This document shows positions 33,309-45,577 of a stretch of 64,000 nucleotides of DNA, in pieces. This DNA comes from Phytophthora hibernalis. Lineage: Eukaryota; Oomycota; Peronosporomycetes; Peronosporales; Peronosporaceae. The notes under the pieces were generated by a model, which was not told where the DNA came from, made no database searches, and saw nothing but the letters and a program-made list of their open reading frames with translations. The stretch covers positions 310,001-374,000 of the forward strand of contig JAAKBF010000009.1 in assembly GCA_012656075.1 (NCBI GenBank), given 5' to 3'. Position numbers and translations under genes: made by a program. The number at the start of each line of letters is the position of its first letter. Within the stretch, counting starts at the first letter, position 1.

Positions 33309-34151
33309 CTACTTGGGGTGGGACCACGCTTGGTCAGATGCAGCGAGATCCGGCCGAAGCTTGATTACCTGATCGGTATAGGCAACGAGACTGGCCTTGA
33401 AACGCTCTTGGTCCTGGCGAATAAGCCTCTGAGCCGAAGTCAACGAGGCCTCGGCAGACTTCGCCCGAGCAGCCCAGGCAGCCACGACGCTGTCGTGGTG
33501 AGCGATCGCCGAGTTTGCTTGGCGAAGCTGCTGAAGGGCTTGGTCGTGGTCCCGCCGGAGATGATCCAATATCTCCCGGGCACAACTCTCACCGCTTGAC
33601 GCCTGATTGCTGTATTCTTCGAACCTCTCACGCTCGTCGGTCTTGGCCAGGAGCCGGTCCTGAGTGAAGTCTGTGGTGCTTTCCATGTGGCTGTCCAACA
33701 CAGTGTCAAGTCGCCGAAGACGTTGACGCGCCACGCTGAGGATGATCTGGCCCAGCTGGAGGAGTCGTTGCTCGACCAGAGCGGAGACCGAAGGCTCGGT
33801 CGTAGCGGCGGTCGACTGAATACTGCTGGTAGCCTTGGTCTGATACTGGCCGAGACCAGGTGGGTTGCACCTGAACCCCACGACTCGGAGGTTGACGCCG
33901 GGAAACCACCAAGCAGTTATGCCAAGACGGGCGAAGCCTCGGGCGAAGAAGGCGGCGTCACGGGGACAGACCACCCTGAGCACCACCGACGACAGGTGGA
34001 TCCGACTGTTGGTCCGCCTGTGCCGAGCCTCCAGAGGATCTAGAGACGTCAGTCGGTGCATCAGCAGCGTCCTGAAGGGACATACGAGGACGACGACCAA
34101 GCACAGAGGCGACAAAAGATGTCGGAGGTGTGTAGGAGAAACAAGAAACAA
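33309..34151 (-). pseudogene. Gag-like coiled-coil protein of the antisense gypsy remnant
   Basis: About 280 codons are open, of which the last 180 are natural-looking: Gln/Ala/Leu-rich coiled coil (REILDHLRRDHDQALQQLRQ, SAEASLTSAQRLIRQDQERF). Oomycete gypsy Gag proteins often carry such coiled coils ahead of the capsid. The capsid and zinc-knuckle part is absent, consistent with the deletion into integrase at 33140. The assignment is contextual. Confidence 0.5.
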
Positions 34152-35396
34152 CAGAACGTACCTCTTCGATCAGTGCAGAGCGTGGAGAGCGGTAGCCGTA
34201 TCTTGACTGAGAAGGCTCGACGTATGAGCCATGGGGTGCAGTCGAAGGCGCCGCGAAGCTTCCGTCGAGGCGGGGGTAGTTGTGACGTTGGTCACCAAGT
34301 GCTGATAACCGAAGTTTCCTTTGATGAAAGGGGGCGACGACGCCACCCGATTGCCACCGATCTGACTCGGGACACGTAGAATTCAACACATTTGCATATT
34401 CGACTTCTATGCTCTAATATTAATACAAGTGGACGTCTTTATCGACCGACATGCGGGTACAAATTCTTATCTGAGGGTCGCTTCTTAACCCCAAAAGATT
34501 TTTAAAAATGACAAAAAGACCAAATCTGGCATCAATTTTTAGGGCTTTTCTCTGGATAGGGACCACTTTTATGATAATCCTGAAACAGGGACCTCGAGAT
34601 TTAGAAAGTGTCTTTCCCGTGGACGGGAATAGAATTTTCTGTTAACGGAACGCCGACAAGACTCGAGGCTCCTGCGACAGCGAAGAGGTGCAACTGCGCT
34701 GGCAGTGGTGCATCCTCATTCCGGAACTCGCACGCGCCCGCTCAAGAAACAGCCCAAGCAACAGCTGTCGTTACTAGCCCTCCCCACACTCCAGTCCTTC
34801 AACATGTCGACGGATACTCCTAACCACGTGTTAACGCCAACCGTCACGCGCGGAGAGACCACGGAGCCCGATATCCGCCCATCACCTTCGCCTTTTCGTC
34901 GAAGTGGTCGAGTAGCGAAACGGATGTCTGAGGCTGCGGAATTATCGGTGGGATTGCACTTCGTCGTCTGCTCGGTTGGGTACCTTTAGGCACACGCCCT
35001 GCGCGTGCTGGCGCGTGGCTTATGGGGTCAATAGTTGAAGTGACACGAACGTGGCGATATGATTGGGTGGTTATCTGGGATCGGGATGATATGATTGGTC
35101 GGTACGGTTGAAGTCGGCACTGCATATGTGATTGGCATGCGTATTGACGAGACCAACCGTTCCCGTCCCATGTGTCCGTTCCCGTTGCATGCACATCTTC
35201 ATTGCATGGTAAGTGAAGGAGGCACTAGGAGTAGCGCCATGAGGAGGGAGATCAAGCAGGACATGGACTTGTAAATAAATAAATCTCACTTTCGGATTTC
35301 TTTCCTACCCCTCATCTCGACTACTAAGGTACGTCTGCATTCGCAATTCCTCCTAGCAAGAACCGACGAAGCTAGGCTTCGACGCCTCCGGAGCAC
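34152..35396. other. Degenerate retroelement debris, no intact gene
   Basis: An AT-rich stretch (34377-34610) is followed by a short coding-like piece at 34800-34940 (RPSPSPFRRSGRVAKRM) that resembles a polyprotein linker. At about 35270-35290 the sequence taaataaataaatctc, followed by pyrimidine-rich sequence, looks like the R/U5 part of an LTR. No second copy of it is present here, so an LTR call stays tentative. Confidence 0.35.
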
Positions 35397-38300
35397 ATGG
35401 CTGACATTATGCCCCAGGGCCCTGTCACAGCATCGACAGCTCTGATGCCACCACCTCGGCGCCAACGCAAGCCGGCTGCAACAGCAAGAGCTAAAGCCAA
35501 ACTTCAAGTCCCAGCTAGCGGTAAGCGGGTCTCCAAAGGGAAGGCAAAAGCTTCTCGGGTCGTTGCACGTGAAGTGGAACAGGCGGTACTGCTTGAAGAA
35601 GTTGACGACGATTTTGCAATCGTGCATAGCCAAGACAGCCTCCATCCCCCTCGTCAGCTTCAGCCGCCTTCTCTAATTGAAATTGAAATCACGAATTTCC
35701 ACGTAATCAGGATCCCCAAATCGCTGACTCCCGCGTAGCAGTCGACTTAAACTCCAGCAGGGTTCATATGGACCGGGATCCACAAACAGAGGTACCCGAG
35801 TTCAGCCTCGAGGCATTTCTTAATGGTTTTCGTAGTGATGATCGCTTAGCTCACCGGTCGGAGTCGACAGCCGCATCCAGTCTACCAATGTCTCAATTTC
35901 ACATACCCCAAGTGCAACCAACAGCAACCCACGAGAAGCTTGCAAAGCTCCATGCTGCTTACGTTGCAGAACGACAGCACATTTTGGAGCACCAGACAGC
36001 GGACGAGACTTCATTTCTGATTAATCAGACGTCATCACGGCGTTATGCTGGAAGATCTGGGGTCATTACCGGACTCGACCTGCCAGCCCTACCTCCAACG
36101 GCTGTCGCCCACCTAAAACATTCAAGATTCGTGGATCTAGTCAGCCGAAAAACGAAAGGAGAGTATTCACCAGGCGAAGCTCACCTCCTTATTGCTCATC
36201 GGCTGTTTCGGAGGCTAACAGAGACAGGTACGTCGCTTACTGCCATGCAACTTGTGCTGATGTTTCGAGAGCACCGGTCCGTGACATTTGTTGTCACTCC
36301 TGCGGTTCTGATGGCCCTCTTCAGTGGTCGTTTGGGTTGTCGGGGACTAACGGTTATGCACTTCGTGCCGCTGGGGGGCTCGGCAATCCCTGATGCGAGG
36401 GTCTACCAACGAGAATTTCCTAAACGACTTTGGCAAATCGCCCAATCTTCCTGTCTTGGAAGCTCGGTGTGACAGCTACGAGCACTTGCTCACAGCGCTC
36501 CGTGATCTCAGAACGTTTGCCTCTGTCTTTTGGTTTGACTACGCTATTGTTCTTCTGGATCAGCTCAAAGGGTTTATTACAACCAACCAGGAGGAGGACT
36601 CAGCGCCCCCGCTCCGACTCCAGCACACTCTCTTGTATGTGAATCTCTTTTGGGACTGGTCCTAAGTCACCTTTCGATGGACACGCCGGATTGGTGGCGG
36701 TGTTACTGCGACGCTGTTCACCCTATCGATTGCTATGGTCTGGAATGGTCTTCAGCTCTAACGCGCCTCGCGCTATCGCTGCGGGGTTACCGCAAGCTGC
36801 CTACGCAGTCGAATTCTTCAACATCGTCACGATATTCTCGTGGGCCATCGCGACGAACACCAATTATTCCTGATCACTTACTCGGCTTGATTCCACGGGA
36901 TGATGAATGAAGAGAACCGTGCTTAAAGTTTATTGGTGGTTCGATGTGTTTTGGCGGGACAGCGAAGAATTGTGCATCTTCCAACCGAACTCATCACTGG
37001 ACTCTGCCGCTTCCCAACGAACTGCAGCAGTGGGTCGATCGAACATATGGTATCCAAAAGCGTCTCCGCCAGCGCGATGGCCGTCGCCACGAGCGGACGA
37101 CGGGGAACGGTCAATGAGATCAACACTAGAGACACGCTGAAGGATAGGGAGCGCAGTGCTAGTCGCCATCGATTGTCAAGCATTCGGCGTCGCTGAAGGG
37201 CCCGAGGCACTGACGGTTCGACACTGCTTCGGTCCCCTGATACGTTTACCCCTCGATTGGGTATCCCTACCGAACCAGGTGCCGTCATCGCCACCACAGT
37301 CCCAGTCTTGGATTCGACTCGCTCTATATCTGGACAAACGGTGTGCACTACCCGTCGGTTATTGCTTCTGAACCCAGAGTATTCACGGGTGCCCCATGGT
37401 GCCGGCCAGCTCGCCCCATGGCACTGGTTATATGGATTGCCCCATGGCAAGTCGACGGTCGTCCCACGGCCACGTCATTTTACGACTAGTTCAATTGACT
37501 CAACAAGTTCGGCGCTGCTGATGAACCGCGTGGGCCATACTACCAATATTCAAGGGGTGTTCTGTGTCGATACCCTCCGTCTAAGAGCGAATACTATCGC
37601 GTGCACTCTGCAGGCCTGCGGCGTGCCGATAATTGGTGCGACATTCGACACAAAACGATAACAACAGCACTGGCTAAGGTTGGGCTAGCTCTACCACCCC
37701 AGAACAAGTCTTCGACTTTAACTGGTGACGTACCTCGCTGTCTAGACAAGTCGAGACAGCAGATATTATCCGAATATGTTCGCCGAACTGGAATTTCACA
37801 GGCAGGTCTGGTCCAACTTTTTCGTTGTCAAACACGTGCAGATAATCGCCCTAACAAAGCCATGCTGCCTGATGTACTTTCCGGACGTTGCAAGACGTAT
37901 CCGCGACTGTCGGAACTCCTAGCAGTGGTGCGTGATGGAGTTCGCGTCCCGCTACGTACCCTTCCTGTCAAACAGTCTCGTGTTCCCAAGAATCACGCAT
38001 GAGCTACATCGAGATCCAATATTTTATTAAGGAACATCAGGAAAGAACAAGGTTTATGGAGGTGCCTGGTCTTGGATCTTGACCTGCTATCACTCTGGCC
38101 AAATGTGCACGTGAGTCCGTACGACGTCGTCAACAAAGGCGACGCAAACCCGGTGACAGACGGAAGAGTTATTCACGACCTCTCGTTTCCAGAGGGTGCC
38201 TCCGTTAATGATCACAGACAAGGATGTAATCGCAAAACCAGAGTTCGAACATTATGACGCCATCGCACATGAAATAATCCGACAGACGAGTGCATTCCCG

Positions 38301-40530
38301 GATACGATCATCAACTTACTGGCAGGGGACGTTGCCTCGGCCTTTCGCAACATTGTAGTACGAAGCGACGACGTCCACCTTTTCCTAGTCACATCGAGGA
38401 CGAGAACGCACTCACTATAGACCTATCCGGAACGTTCGGGTGGACAGGTTCGCCAAGCGCATACAGCTTAGCAGGCGGTGCTATCGCTCATATCCACGGT
38501 TGCACTAGAAATGCTTGGAACCCATCAGGATTCTTCCGGTACCATTGGGTAGATGGTCACATTTTAGTGGCAGCGGATATCGGTACTAATTGCGCTGATA
38601 TGGAGCGGTCACTACGGTCTGCCACACTTACAGTGTTGGACCCGTCTGCAATCAATGAAGACAAATAAGCGAGGGGGAACCCCGTTAAGCGCAGGAGTCC
38701 GCAGAATGTGCAGCCACCACAACAAGTCCCTGCGCATTTCGTCGGAAACTGTGACGGTTTACCATCGATGTAAATGACGCTCCGGTTGACGTAATCGCTG
38801 CTAGAATGCCCTAGCCGGTCGTATGCACGTTGCAACGTGACGATGGCAGTCCAATAGCGACCGATACTTCGTTCGGGACAACTCGCGAGACTTGTATGCG
38901 TCCTGGACGATACGCACCGACTTTTCCACTTTCCTCTCCGGAATTGAGACTGTCATGGCCACCGTATCGTAAATAAGTCCAAATAGTTTTTATTTCAACA
39001 CAAATCCGTCGCCGGATATTGTAATCGAGGTCGACAGCTCGGATACTGGTTTGTGTGCCGTAGTTCGCCATCAACATTTGGCACTGGTCTACATGTTCAT
39101 CGGCCGAGCAAATTCTGATCAAAACGACGAAGGAAGATTCATCTGTCGGCTTCGACATTAATTATCGAGAGTTGTTGTCGTGTGGTTTTGCAATTCATCA
39201 ATGGGGCCGGCGCTGGGCTCCTGCGCTATCGCTTGATGTGGCTTCTACGAAGCCTGTGTACATACACTTCTTGATTGACAACACGTCCGCCGTGAGCTGG
39301 CAGACCAAGCTATCTTCACCAAATCTCAAGGCTCAAACCGTCATCCGCTTACTCTGCATGTGGGAGATCGAGTTCAATTTGCGTCTTTCGGCGTCTCACA
39401 TTGCTGGAGAACAGAAACAGAACATTATTGCCTACGCGGGCTCTCGACGCTCAGCTAATCCCCGTCTTGCTTCATTATTTGATGATCTAACGCGAGACTG
39501 GTCGCAGGAAATACCGTCGATAGACGCCGCGGAACTCGAGACAATATGGCGCGACACCTTCGCGTCCCCTCCGTCGCTAACCCAACTGTTGACAAATACC
39601 TATGGGCACTCAAGGTCTGGTGTGCCTGGACATCACGGCGTAAACCCTTCACTTGTCGATGCCGACATTGACCGTCAAATTCAACATATTTCAGATTTTA
39701 TTTTGCATGGGTACCGGTATGGCTACGGTTCTGGACATCCAGTGCGCGGATCTACTATTATGGGAACTTTGATTTATATTCGCCATTTTTTCGAGCTGCT
39801 GGACACGATTTCCCGATCGATAACGCCCAGATTCGCATGCTTCTCAAGGGGATCAGCCGCCTTGATCAACCCAGTCGACAAAAATCCCCCGCTTCACTCA
39901 GTTTGTTGGAGCATTGTTTCGCATCACTCAACCTCTCGATCCCCATGGACCAAGCGATATGGGGGGTGCTGTGCGTATCGTTCTTCTTACTCCGTCGATC
40001 GGAATTTGTAGCGATAGACAGCGGGAGGTTCAAGTAGTTTTCCTAAAGGCCAATGGAATTCAATTGCTGGACTCGACTAACGCTAAAGTCACCGACGTGA
40101 TCCAGGCAACAGCAGTTCATAGCACTCTAACGGGGTCAAAGACCAACCAGTCGGGTAAACCCACACAAAGGATGCTGTGTCGGTCAGGTCATCCTTATCT
40201 CTGTCCAGTTCTTGGTGCAGCGCTATTGACCCAATCCCATGACAGCATACCCGGACACTTTCCAGCGGCGATGTTCGTGAACCAGGATGGCGGGAGTGCA
40301 TGCATACACGATTAAACGAGCAGCGTTTGAGCTGGGCGAGGATACAAGAGAGTTTGGTACTCACTCGTTGCGTTCAGGAGAACCACGCATATGTACCGTG
40401 CTGGCGTGGACGCATTAACTATTCAATTCCACGTTCGGTGGGCTTCAGATACGTACAAATTGTACACGGTTGTGCAAAGACTCAGTGACAACGATCGCCT
40501 CCCGCGTGGTGAGCAGAAGCAACGCGCCAC
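35397..40530 (+). mobile_element. DIRS-like tyrosine-recombinase retrotransposon, inactivated
   Basis: The gene order fits DIRS: gag, RT, RNase H, tyrosine recombinase. Gag-like frames are 35397-35738 and 35768-36472, with continuation to 37140 including TPDWW and a Cys/His cluster (SMCFGGTAKNC). RT lies at 38072-38640 (DGRVIHDLSFP, AGDVASAFRN, FGWTGSPSAY, HWVDGHILVA). The DIRS-type RNase H is at 39172-39470 (FLIDNTSAVSW, SASHIAGEQ). The recombinase is at 39660-40490 (LRRSEF, GTHSLRSG, then WASDTYKLYT with the Tyr). The RT catalytic pair is VDG instead of VDD (Gly codon at 38555-38557), so it is probably dead. Many frame changes occur, and a minus-looking interval at 38640-39170 interrupts RT and RNase H. 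Terminal repeats were not found. Confidence 0.85.
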
Positions 40531-41369
40531 TTCTTCTACAATAGCAACAAGCAATCATCACTCAAGAGGGGTACGCCTTCGTCCATTCGGATTCGATGAG
40601 GTGATTCCTGATCTCAATATATGCTGAAGTTCGTGGCCCCACTTTCTGCGTGAAGTGCTTACAGAAATAGCGTGGGCCACTTAGTGTAAGGGTGCTACTA
40701 TTGATATCGGCATGCAGTCGAAGCAACGGACACAGTCGACGCCACCACTTACGGAGGTAAATCACCGGCCGCGTGTGCACTGTGACCTTCTTTAGTCACC
40801 AACGCTACTGCTTTCAAGACGCTGTACGTCTGCGTGGCCACTAACATTGCTAACTGGACGCTCTTCCCACGTCTTCAGACGCTTTGTTTTACTGATTGGT
40901 ATTTCCAAAACGACACCAATTACACGGACGCTCCTCTAACGACACAGAATCTGTTGACGACGACATCGCCGACGCCGTGAACAGCATGCACACCGACGGC
41001 AGCGTCGTTTACAAGTGTGGCGTCTGACGTCGTGAACGGCAACGACACCGACGATACGGCCATCTCATATCCACCTTCAGGTTCAGCATCAAAATCGTCA
41101 GCGTCGTGTTCCACGGCATTTTGTCGGTCAACATGACCTTGAGTTGGGACGTAAGTTGACAAATTTGCATGTACGGTCCAACGCCAAGGTTTTATTTTTC
41201 CCGTACTGGAAGACGTTGTTCCCATATGAGCGCTTTAGTTCTCGCATGGCTGAATGCTGATACGTCGAGCGAGCGTGGTGCTCGTCTACGCAGACTTGTG
41301 CGAGGCGTCGCTTTCGACGGAGGCTGATAATCCGTGCTGTTGAAGTCGTATCTCCTCGGCGTTAGAAAT
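40531..41369. other. Unresolved stretch after the DIRS-like element
   Basis: There is no gene that I can support. Short Asp/Thr-rich open pieces at 40930-41130 on the plus strand (DTESVDDDIADAV, GNDTDDTAIS) have a coding flavour but are frame-broken. They may be the upstream part of the decayed coding piece at 41370-41725. Confidence 0.3.
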
Positions 41370-41725
41370 GACGCTGTCCACAGAGAAATTCGGTGCCTAG
41401 TGAAGACAGTACCCGTCCTGATACTGATGAACGCGACACAGACAGCATACCTACTACGGTCTCGGACCACCTTAGTACAGAAGACTGGGCGGCTTTGCCC
41501 TTATTTGAATGGGGATCATCAAATTTCTAAGAGAGCGACAACAATGCAATGTTGGAGAATGAAGTACGATTGGCTGCCCCATTTCATGCTCTTTACAAAT
41601 TGGCTCTGGTGGAGATGGAGCGGTTCAGTCGCCGCAACAAGAATTTGGTAGACTGGCAACAAAGTTACCGCGATTTGACACCTTTCGCCAAAGAGTTATG
41701 GGAAATTGAAAATAATCTCGCAGGG
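41370..41725 (+). pseudogene. Coding-like remnant of unknown family with one in-frame stop
   Basis: Read continuously in one frame, this stretch gives Asp/Glu/Thr-rich sequence (EDSTRPDTDERD), then STEDWAALPLFEWGSSNF, a TAA, and beyond it NEVRLAAPFHALYKLALVEM and DLTPFAKELWEIENN ending at a TAG. The composition on both sides of the stop is natural and in the same frame, so this is probably a decayed gene or transposon ORF. I do not recognise it. It lies between the DIRS-like element and MITE copy 2. Confidence 0.4.
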
Positions 41726-41846
41726 TAGTATTTGGTGATAAGATCATCGCCAACGATGTGCTACACACAGGTAAAGCACGAGCGATCGAAGTGCCCTCAA
41801 ATTTTACAATTGGGCGTAGTCACAGGCATGTATTATACTACCGGTA

Positions 41847-42125
41847 TACACCGTTCACTCTAATTAGTCTGACCCTGACTAATTATGGTTTACGATTTTT
41901 GTCGGAGAAAGTCGAACTTTTGAATTGATCTTTGTGACAACAATACCGGTATTTATTTAATTTTCATCGAAATTAAGATGATGATTGGCTTTGGCTCGGC
42001 GAGATCTGTTTAAATCTGCTCTTTTGAACTCTTCGGCGAAATGTTGTTGTCCGTGGTGTCACGAAAAGGTACAGAAGCATGACTATTATAAATTCGAAGC
42101 ACGACTAATTAGAGTGAACGGTGTA
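41847..42125. mobile_element. MITE copy 2, 279 bp
   Basis: The left end (41847-41869) TACACCGTTCACTCTAATTA and the right end (42100-42125) are inverted repeats. They are the same as in the copy at 12938-13185, apart from C/T changes, one of which (CACTC versus CACCC) is shared by both ends of this copy. The outer bases again start with TA. A TACCGGTA abuts the left end (41839) and another lies inside (41944). It is non-coding. Confidence 0.8.
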
Positions 42126-43275
42126 AAGCACTGCATTAGCTATATAAGATGGTCCCTTGGCCGTAAGTCCAAGTTAGTTTGTTGTCATGTTCTACCGCAA
42201 AAATGTCACTAAGAACATATCGCAATTGGAGTTTGTCCTTTAGTTTATGAAAGTTGTGGAGCGAATAATAGAAAGCATCAGTCAAAACGATGATGATGAT
42301 AAGTGGCCTTCTATTTGATGTTATGGTATTTTCCTATAGAAGCCTTGTAATATGAAAGACGCGACTTGATGTCGTTCGTCTGTCTTGGAGCGCTTTGCTG
42401 TTGGCATTTGAAGTGTCGTAGGTATACGAAGAGCGGGTCCTGTGATGTTCCTGATGGGTCCCGTAGGTTGTAGGTTTGTGTTGATTGCGCTTTCGCCAAC
42501 ATCAGTCAAAACGAGGCAGGCCGGGATCTTGGTTTGTGTGGGCAGAATAAGATCTGTCATATCAGACCCCCATTGTAGTACTGTAGTACCTATCGCCCCT
42601 TACAAAATGCAAGATACATTTGTCCGGGTTCAGAAGAATCCATTTGGTCCTCATTTTAAGGACAACAATTATTGGGATTAAATACTGTATTTCACCGTGA
42701 AGTCTTCACGTACGTCAAGTGGCGGCAGTAGCAGCGAGAGGAATTGGTCTGTGTCAGCACAAGTAAATGCAAGACAATTTTTAAACGTAATTAGGTTGAA
42801 GTGACTACTTACCAGTAGGCTGACCTTGTTCGATGATAGCAAGCGTGTTGCATCATGCTCGAGGTGTTCCGCGGTACATGTGCGGCGAAGGCGGTTTCAG
42901 CATCCCAGGCGACGACAATAGTGGTGATGTCAGTCGCAAAGTACAAGGTAATATGACAGCACCGATGCCCGAGCACGCAGTGAGGCTAGAAATCTGCTGG
43001 TGCCCAAAGTGAAGCAAGGTTAGTCGCGTGTCGACTTCTTGGCGTTCAAGAGTTTTCGTGGTGCAATAGTTTGCTGACGCATTCTCCAGCTCGAGATTTT
43101 CTCGTATATTGGGTGTCAAGACGTCGTGGCATTGGGAAAAAAAGTTTAAGGTGTTGCAGCAACTTGAGTAAATCCTACATTTAAACTGTCCTATATTATA
43201 GGCCAATCATAGCCGTGCGAGTAATCTGATTGGTGATTTTTATCTTACTTTCGCTTTTCTTCCGATCCAGACGTC
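42126..43275. other. Non-coding interval upstream of the UBX gene
   Basis: Low-complexity and AT-rich sequence with only short chance open stretches on both strands. The last 60 bp before 43276 are pyrimidine-rich (cttactttcgcttttcttcc) and probably hold the transcription start of the UBX gene. No transposon ends or RNA genes are recognised. Confidence 0.45.
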
Positions 43276-45353
43276 ATGGCAGACGCCCCGAGTCGCAAGA
43301 AGCGCTAGCCTCGTGCGTGTCCTCAGTGGCTGCCCATCTCCCCGCTGCGACTCACGTCTTGTTCCTTGCTCCTCCTTACCACAGGTTCATGAGCATCACC
43401 GGCGCCGACTCCAGCAGCGCGCTGCAGTACCTCGAGGTGGAGACCCCGTTGGTCTCTGGGGGGCCTTTTCACCCGTTGCTAACGTCGTAATCGCCTGTTT
43501 TAACGCTGAAACGCGTGACTGAAACCTCAAAACTCGCAGCTCACAAGCTGGAAACTGGACGAGGCGGTACGAACACAGCTGCGTGAAAAAAACTCGTCTA
43601 AGATACTCTGCTGCAGGTCAATCTGTACATGGAAAGCGGGGGCCAGAGCTCCAGCACGGCCTTCGCAGAGCCGCCAATCAGCAGCCAGTTCCAGCAACTT
43701 CAGCCCACCGACAGACATGGACGCGGCCACGGCGGCTGCGATCGCTGCAGCCTACGGAGAAGAGTTCGTCGACCTGAGAGAGCAGCTGCCAGTAGAGAGC
43801 TGCACTAAACTGCTTTTATTTTTGATTTTATTTGCTGCAGTAGTAATGCGGTGCGCGCCTGATCCATCCAAACGCCAACGTCTCGTGGGGAGATGGACCT
43901 CCGTACGTGGGGCTGCATTTGGTGAGGGTGTAGTAGACTGACTGGGGTGAGGTACAGTGCGGCCCATGCGCCACTTGCGCGACCAAAACCGCGATTTTGC
44001 GGCAGAGAGCATCGCGGCCATGACAGCGGGCAGCATTTCCACTGCGTTTGGGGGCGGTGGCCTTCGGTGAAGGCTCAGACAACACGAGTGTTGTGGATGG
44101 CGCCAACAGCGAGCGCACTCGTGATCTGAGCACGCTTTTCCAGCCACCGACTGCCATTATGTTCCAGGAACGTACTCTGACGTGCGTACTTTCAGCTTTG
44201 GGTAGCTTTGGTAGGAGGTGACGATACTCATGAATGTTGCTGCTGTTGGTGCAGGCTCGTACCCACGCCAAGAACGAGGGAAAGTGGCTTCTGGTGAACA
44301 TCCAGGACGAGATCGTGTTTGCTAGCCACATGCTTAACCGCGACACGTGGAGTGACGACGTGGTGCAGAACCTTGTGGCAAGCGGCTTTGTGTTTTGGCA
44401 GGTAAGCCGTGTGCGATACCTCCTCTCAAACTGCACTTAAAAGCGGATGATGCTTACCTTTTCGCGACACTGTTCCGTAGAATTACTGGGCGTCCGAGCA
44501 CGGCAAGAAGTTTTGCAGTCTCTACCAGATTGACCGTGCCTCGCTCCCGATAGTGGGGATCATTGACCCGCGGACTGGAGAAATCCGGCAACGCTGGACG
44601 GGCTTTCTTGAGCCACAGGATATGACCGAGAAATGTAAGACTGACGACGGGGACTGAAACAAGTTATCTAGAGGTTTACTAATTCTTGTCAATTGTCTGC
44701 TGTTTATGCCAACAGTGTCCGACTTTGCTGTATGCACTCACTAGATACCGCGCAGGCTGAACAAAAGAAGGTATGCACGCACCGGTCGTATACCACATGA
44801 TAGATGCCATGCTGAAATACCTTGAATTTCCTTGAGGAGGCCGAACCCAATATCATGGATGCGTCCGAAGATGACCAGTTAGCTGCAGCGATTGCGGCGT
44901 CAATGCAGGGTAACAATGACGGCAATGACGAAGGCGAGACGAAGCAAGCCGAAGACGAAATGAACCAAGAGGAAGAGCACGAGGAGAAGGCACAAAAGCC
45001 GGTTGTGGCATTGACACCAGAGCCCGACGGTATTGTTTGTCGTGGTTATCGTCCTGCTTGGCGAATCCAGTACATGACACTATACTGTTGCTTGTTTATC
45101 TGTAGCTGGAGCCCCTGACGTAACCCGAGTTCAAATCCGCGTGCCTGATGGTTCCCGCTTGACGCGGCGCTTCCTCAAGACAGACTCACTTGCTATGGTG
45201 TGGTCATTCGTGAAGGATCAAGTACCTGAGGCTCGAGGACGTGCGTTTGAGTTGCGCACCGCATTCCCGCCCAGTGCTGTGGCCTACAACGACACTCTCT
45301 CTATTGAGGAGGGCAAGCTCGAGAACGCGTCCCTCATGGTGAAATGGCTGTGA
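43276..45353 (+). CDS. UBXN7/Ubx5-type UBA-UAS-UBX protein (p97/Cdc48 adaptor)
   Basis: UBXN7-type proteins link ubiquitylated substrates to Cdc48/p97. Domains run in family order: UBA-like (MSITGADSSSALQYLE, SWKLDEA, VNLYMESGG), a linker, then the UAS domain (ARTHAKNEGKWLLVNIQDE, LNRDTWSDD, FVFWQ, IIDPRTGEIRQRW). A UIM follows (EDDQLAAAIAASMQ), then a C-terminal UBX domain (VTRVQIRVPDGSRLTRRF to LMVKWL). Clear introns are 43313-43384, 43437-43539, 43567-43616, one ending at 44254 and 44402-44480, with further short ones near 44640-44715, 44770-44836 and 45032-45106. Exon 3 encodes just nine residues. Single missing bases explain breaks at 43286-43289, 43858-43859 and 44167-44168; each repair restores the family pattern. 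Exon limits between 43700 and 44150 are not settled. Confidence 0.9.
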
Positions 45354-45577
45354 GCATGGACGATGCCATCTTAATGCATCTTTTTTCGGAGAAATCCTGG
45401 CGCGGTGGTGGCAGAAGCTGAAGTATGCTAACAGGGTAGAGATGCCTTTATGGCACCCTACTGCTCTGTTCGTTTTCTCTTTGGTGCGCGCATGAGCGTG
45501 CTTTTAGCTGCGAAGCAACATCATAATTAATGAGCGACAATGTGTCTTAAATTGTTACTTATCTCTCCACTTGCACA

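Noticed and set aside
26420..34151. LTRs for the two gypsy-type elements
   Set aside because: I looked for direct repeats at 25.5-26.4, 31.8-32.6 and 34.2-35.4 kb and saw none long enough to call.
35768..40530. DIRS-like region as a host gene
   Set aside because: RT, RNase H and tyrosine-recombinase motifs in one orientation identify a retroelement.
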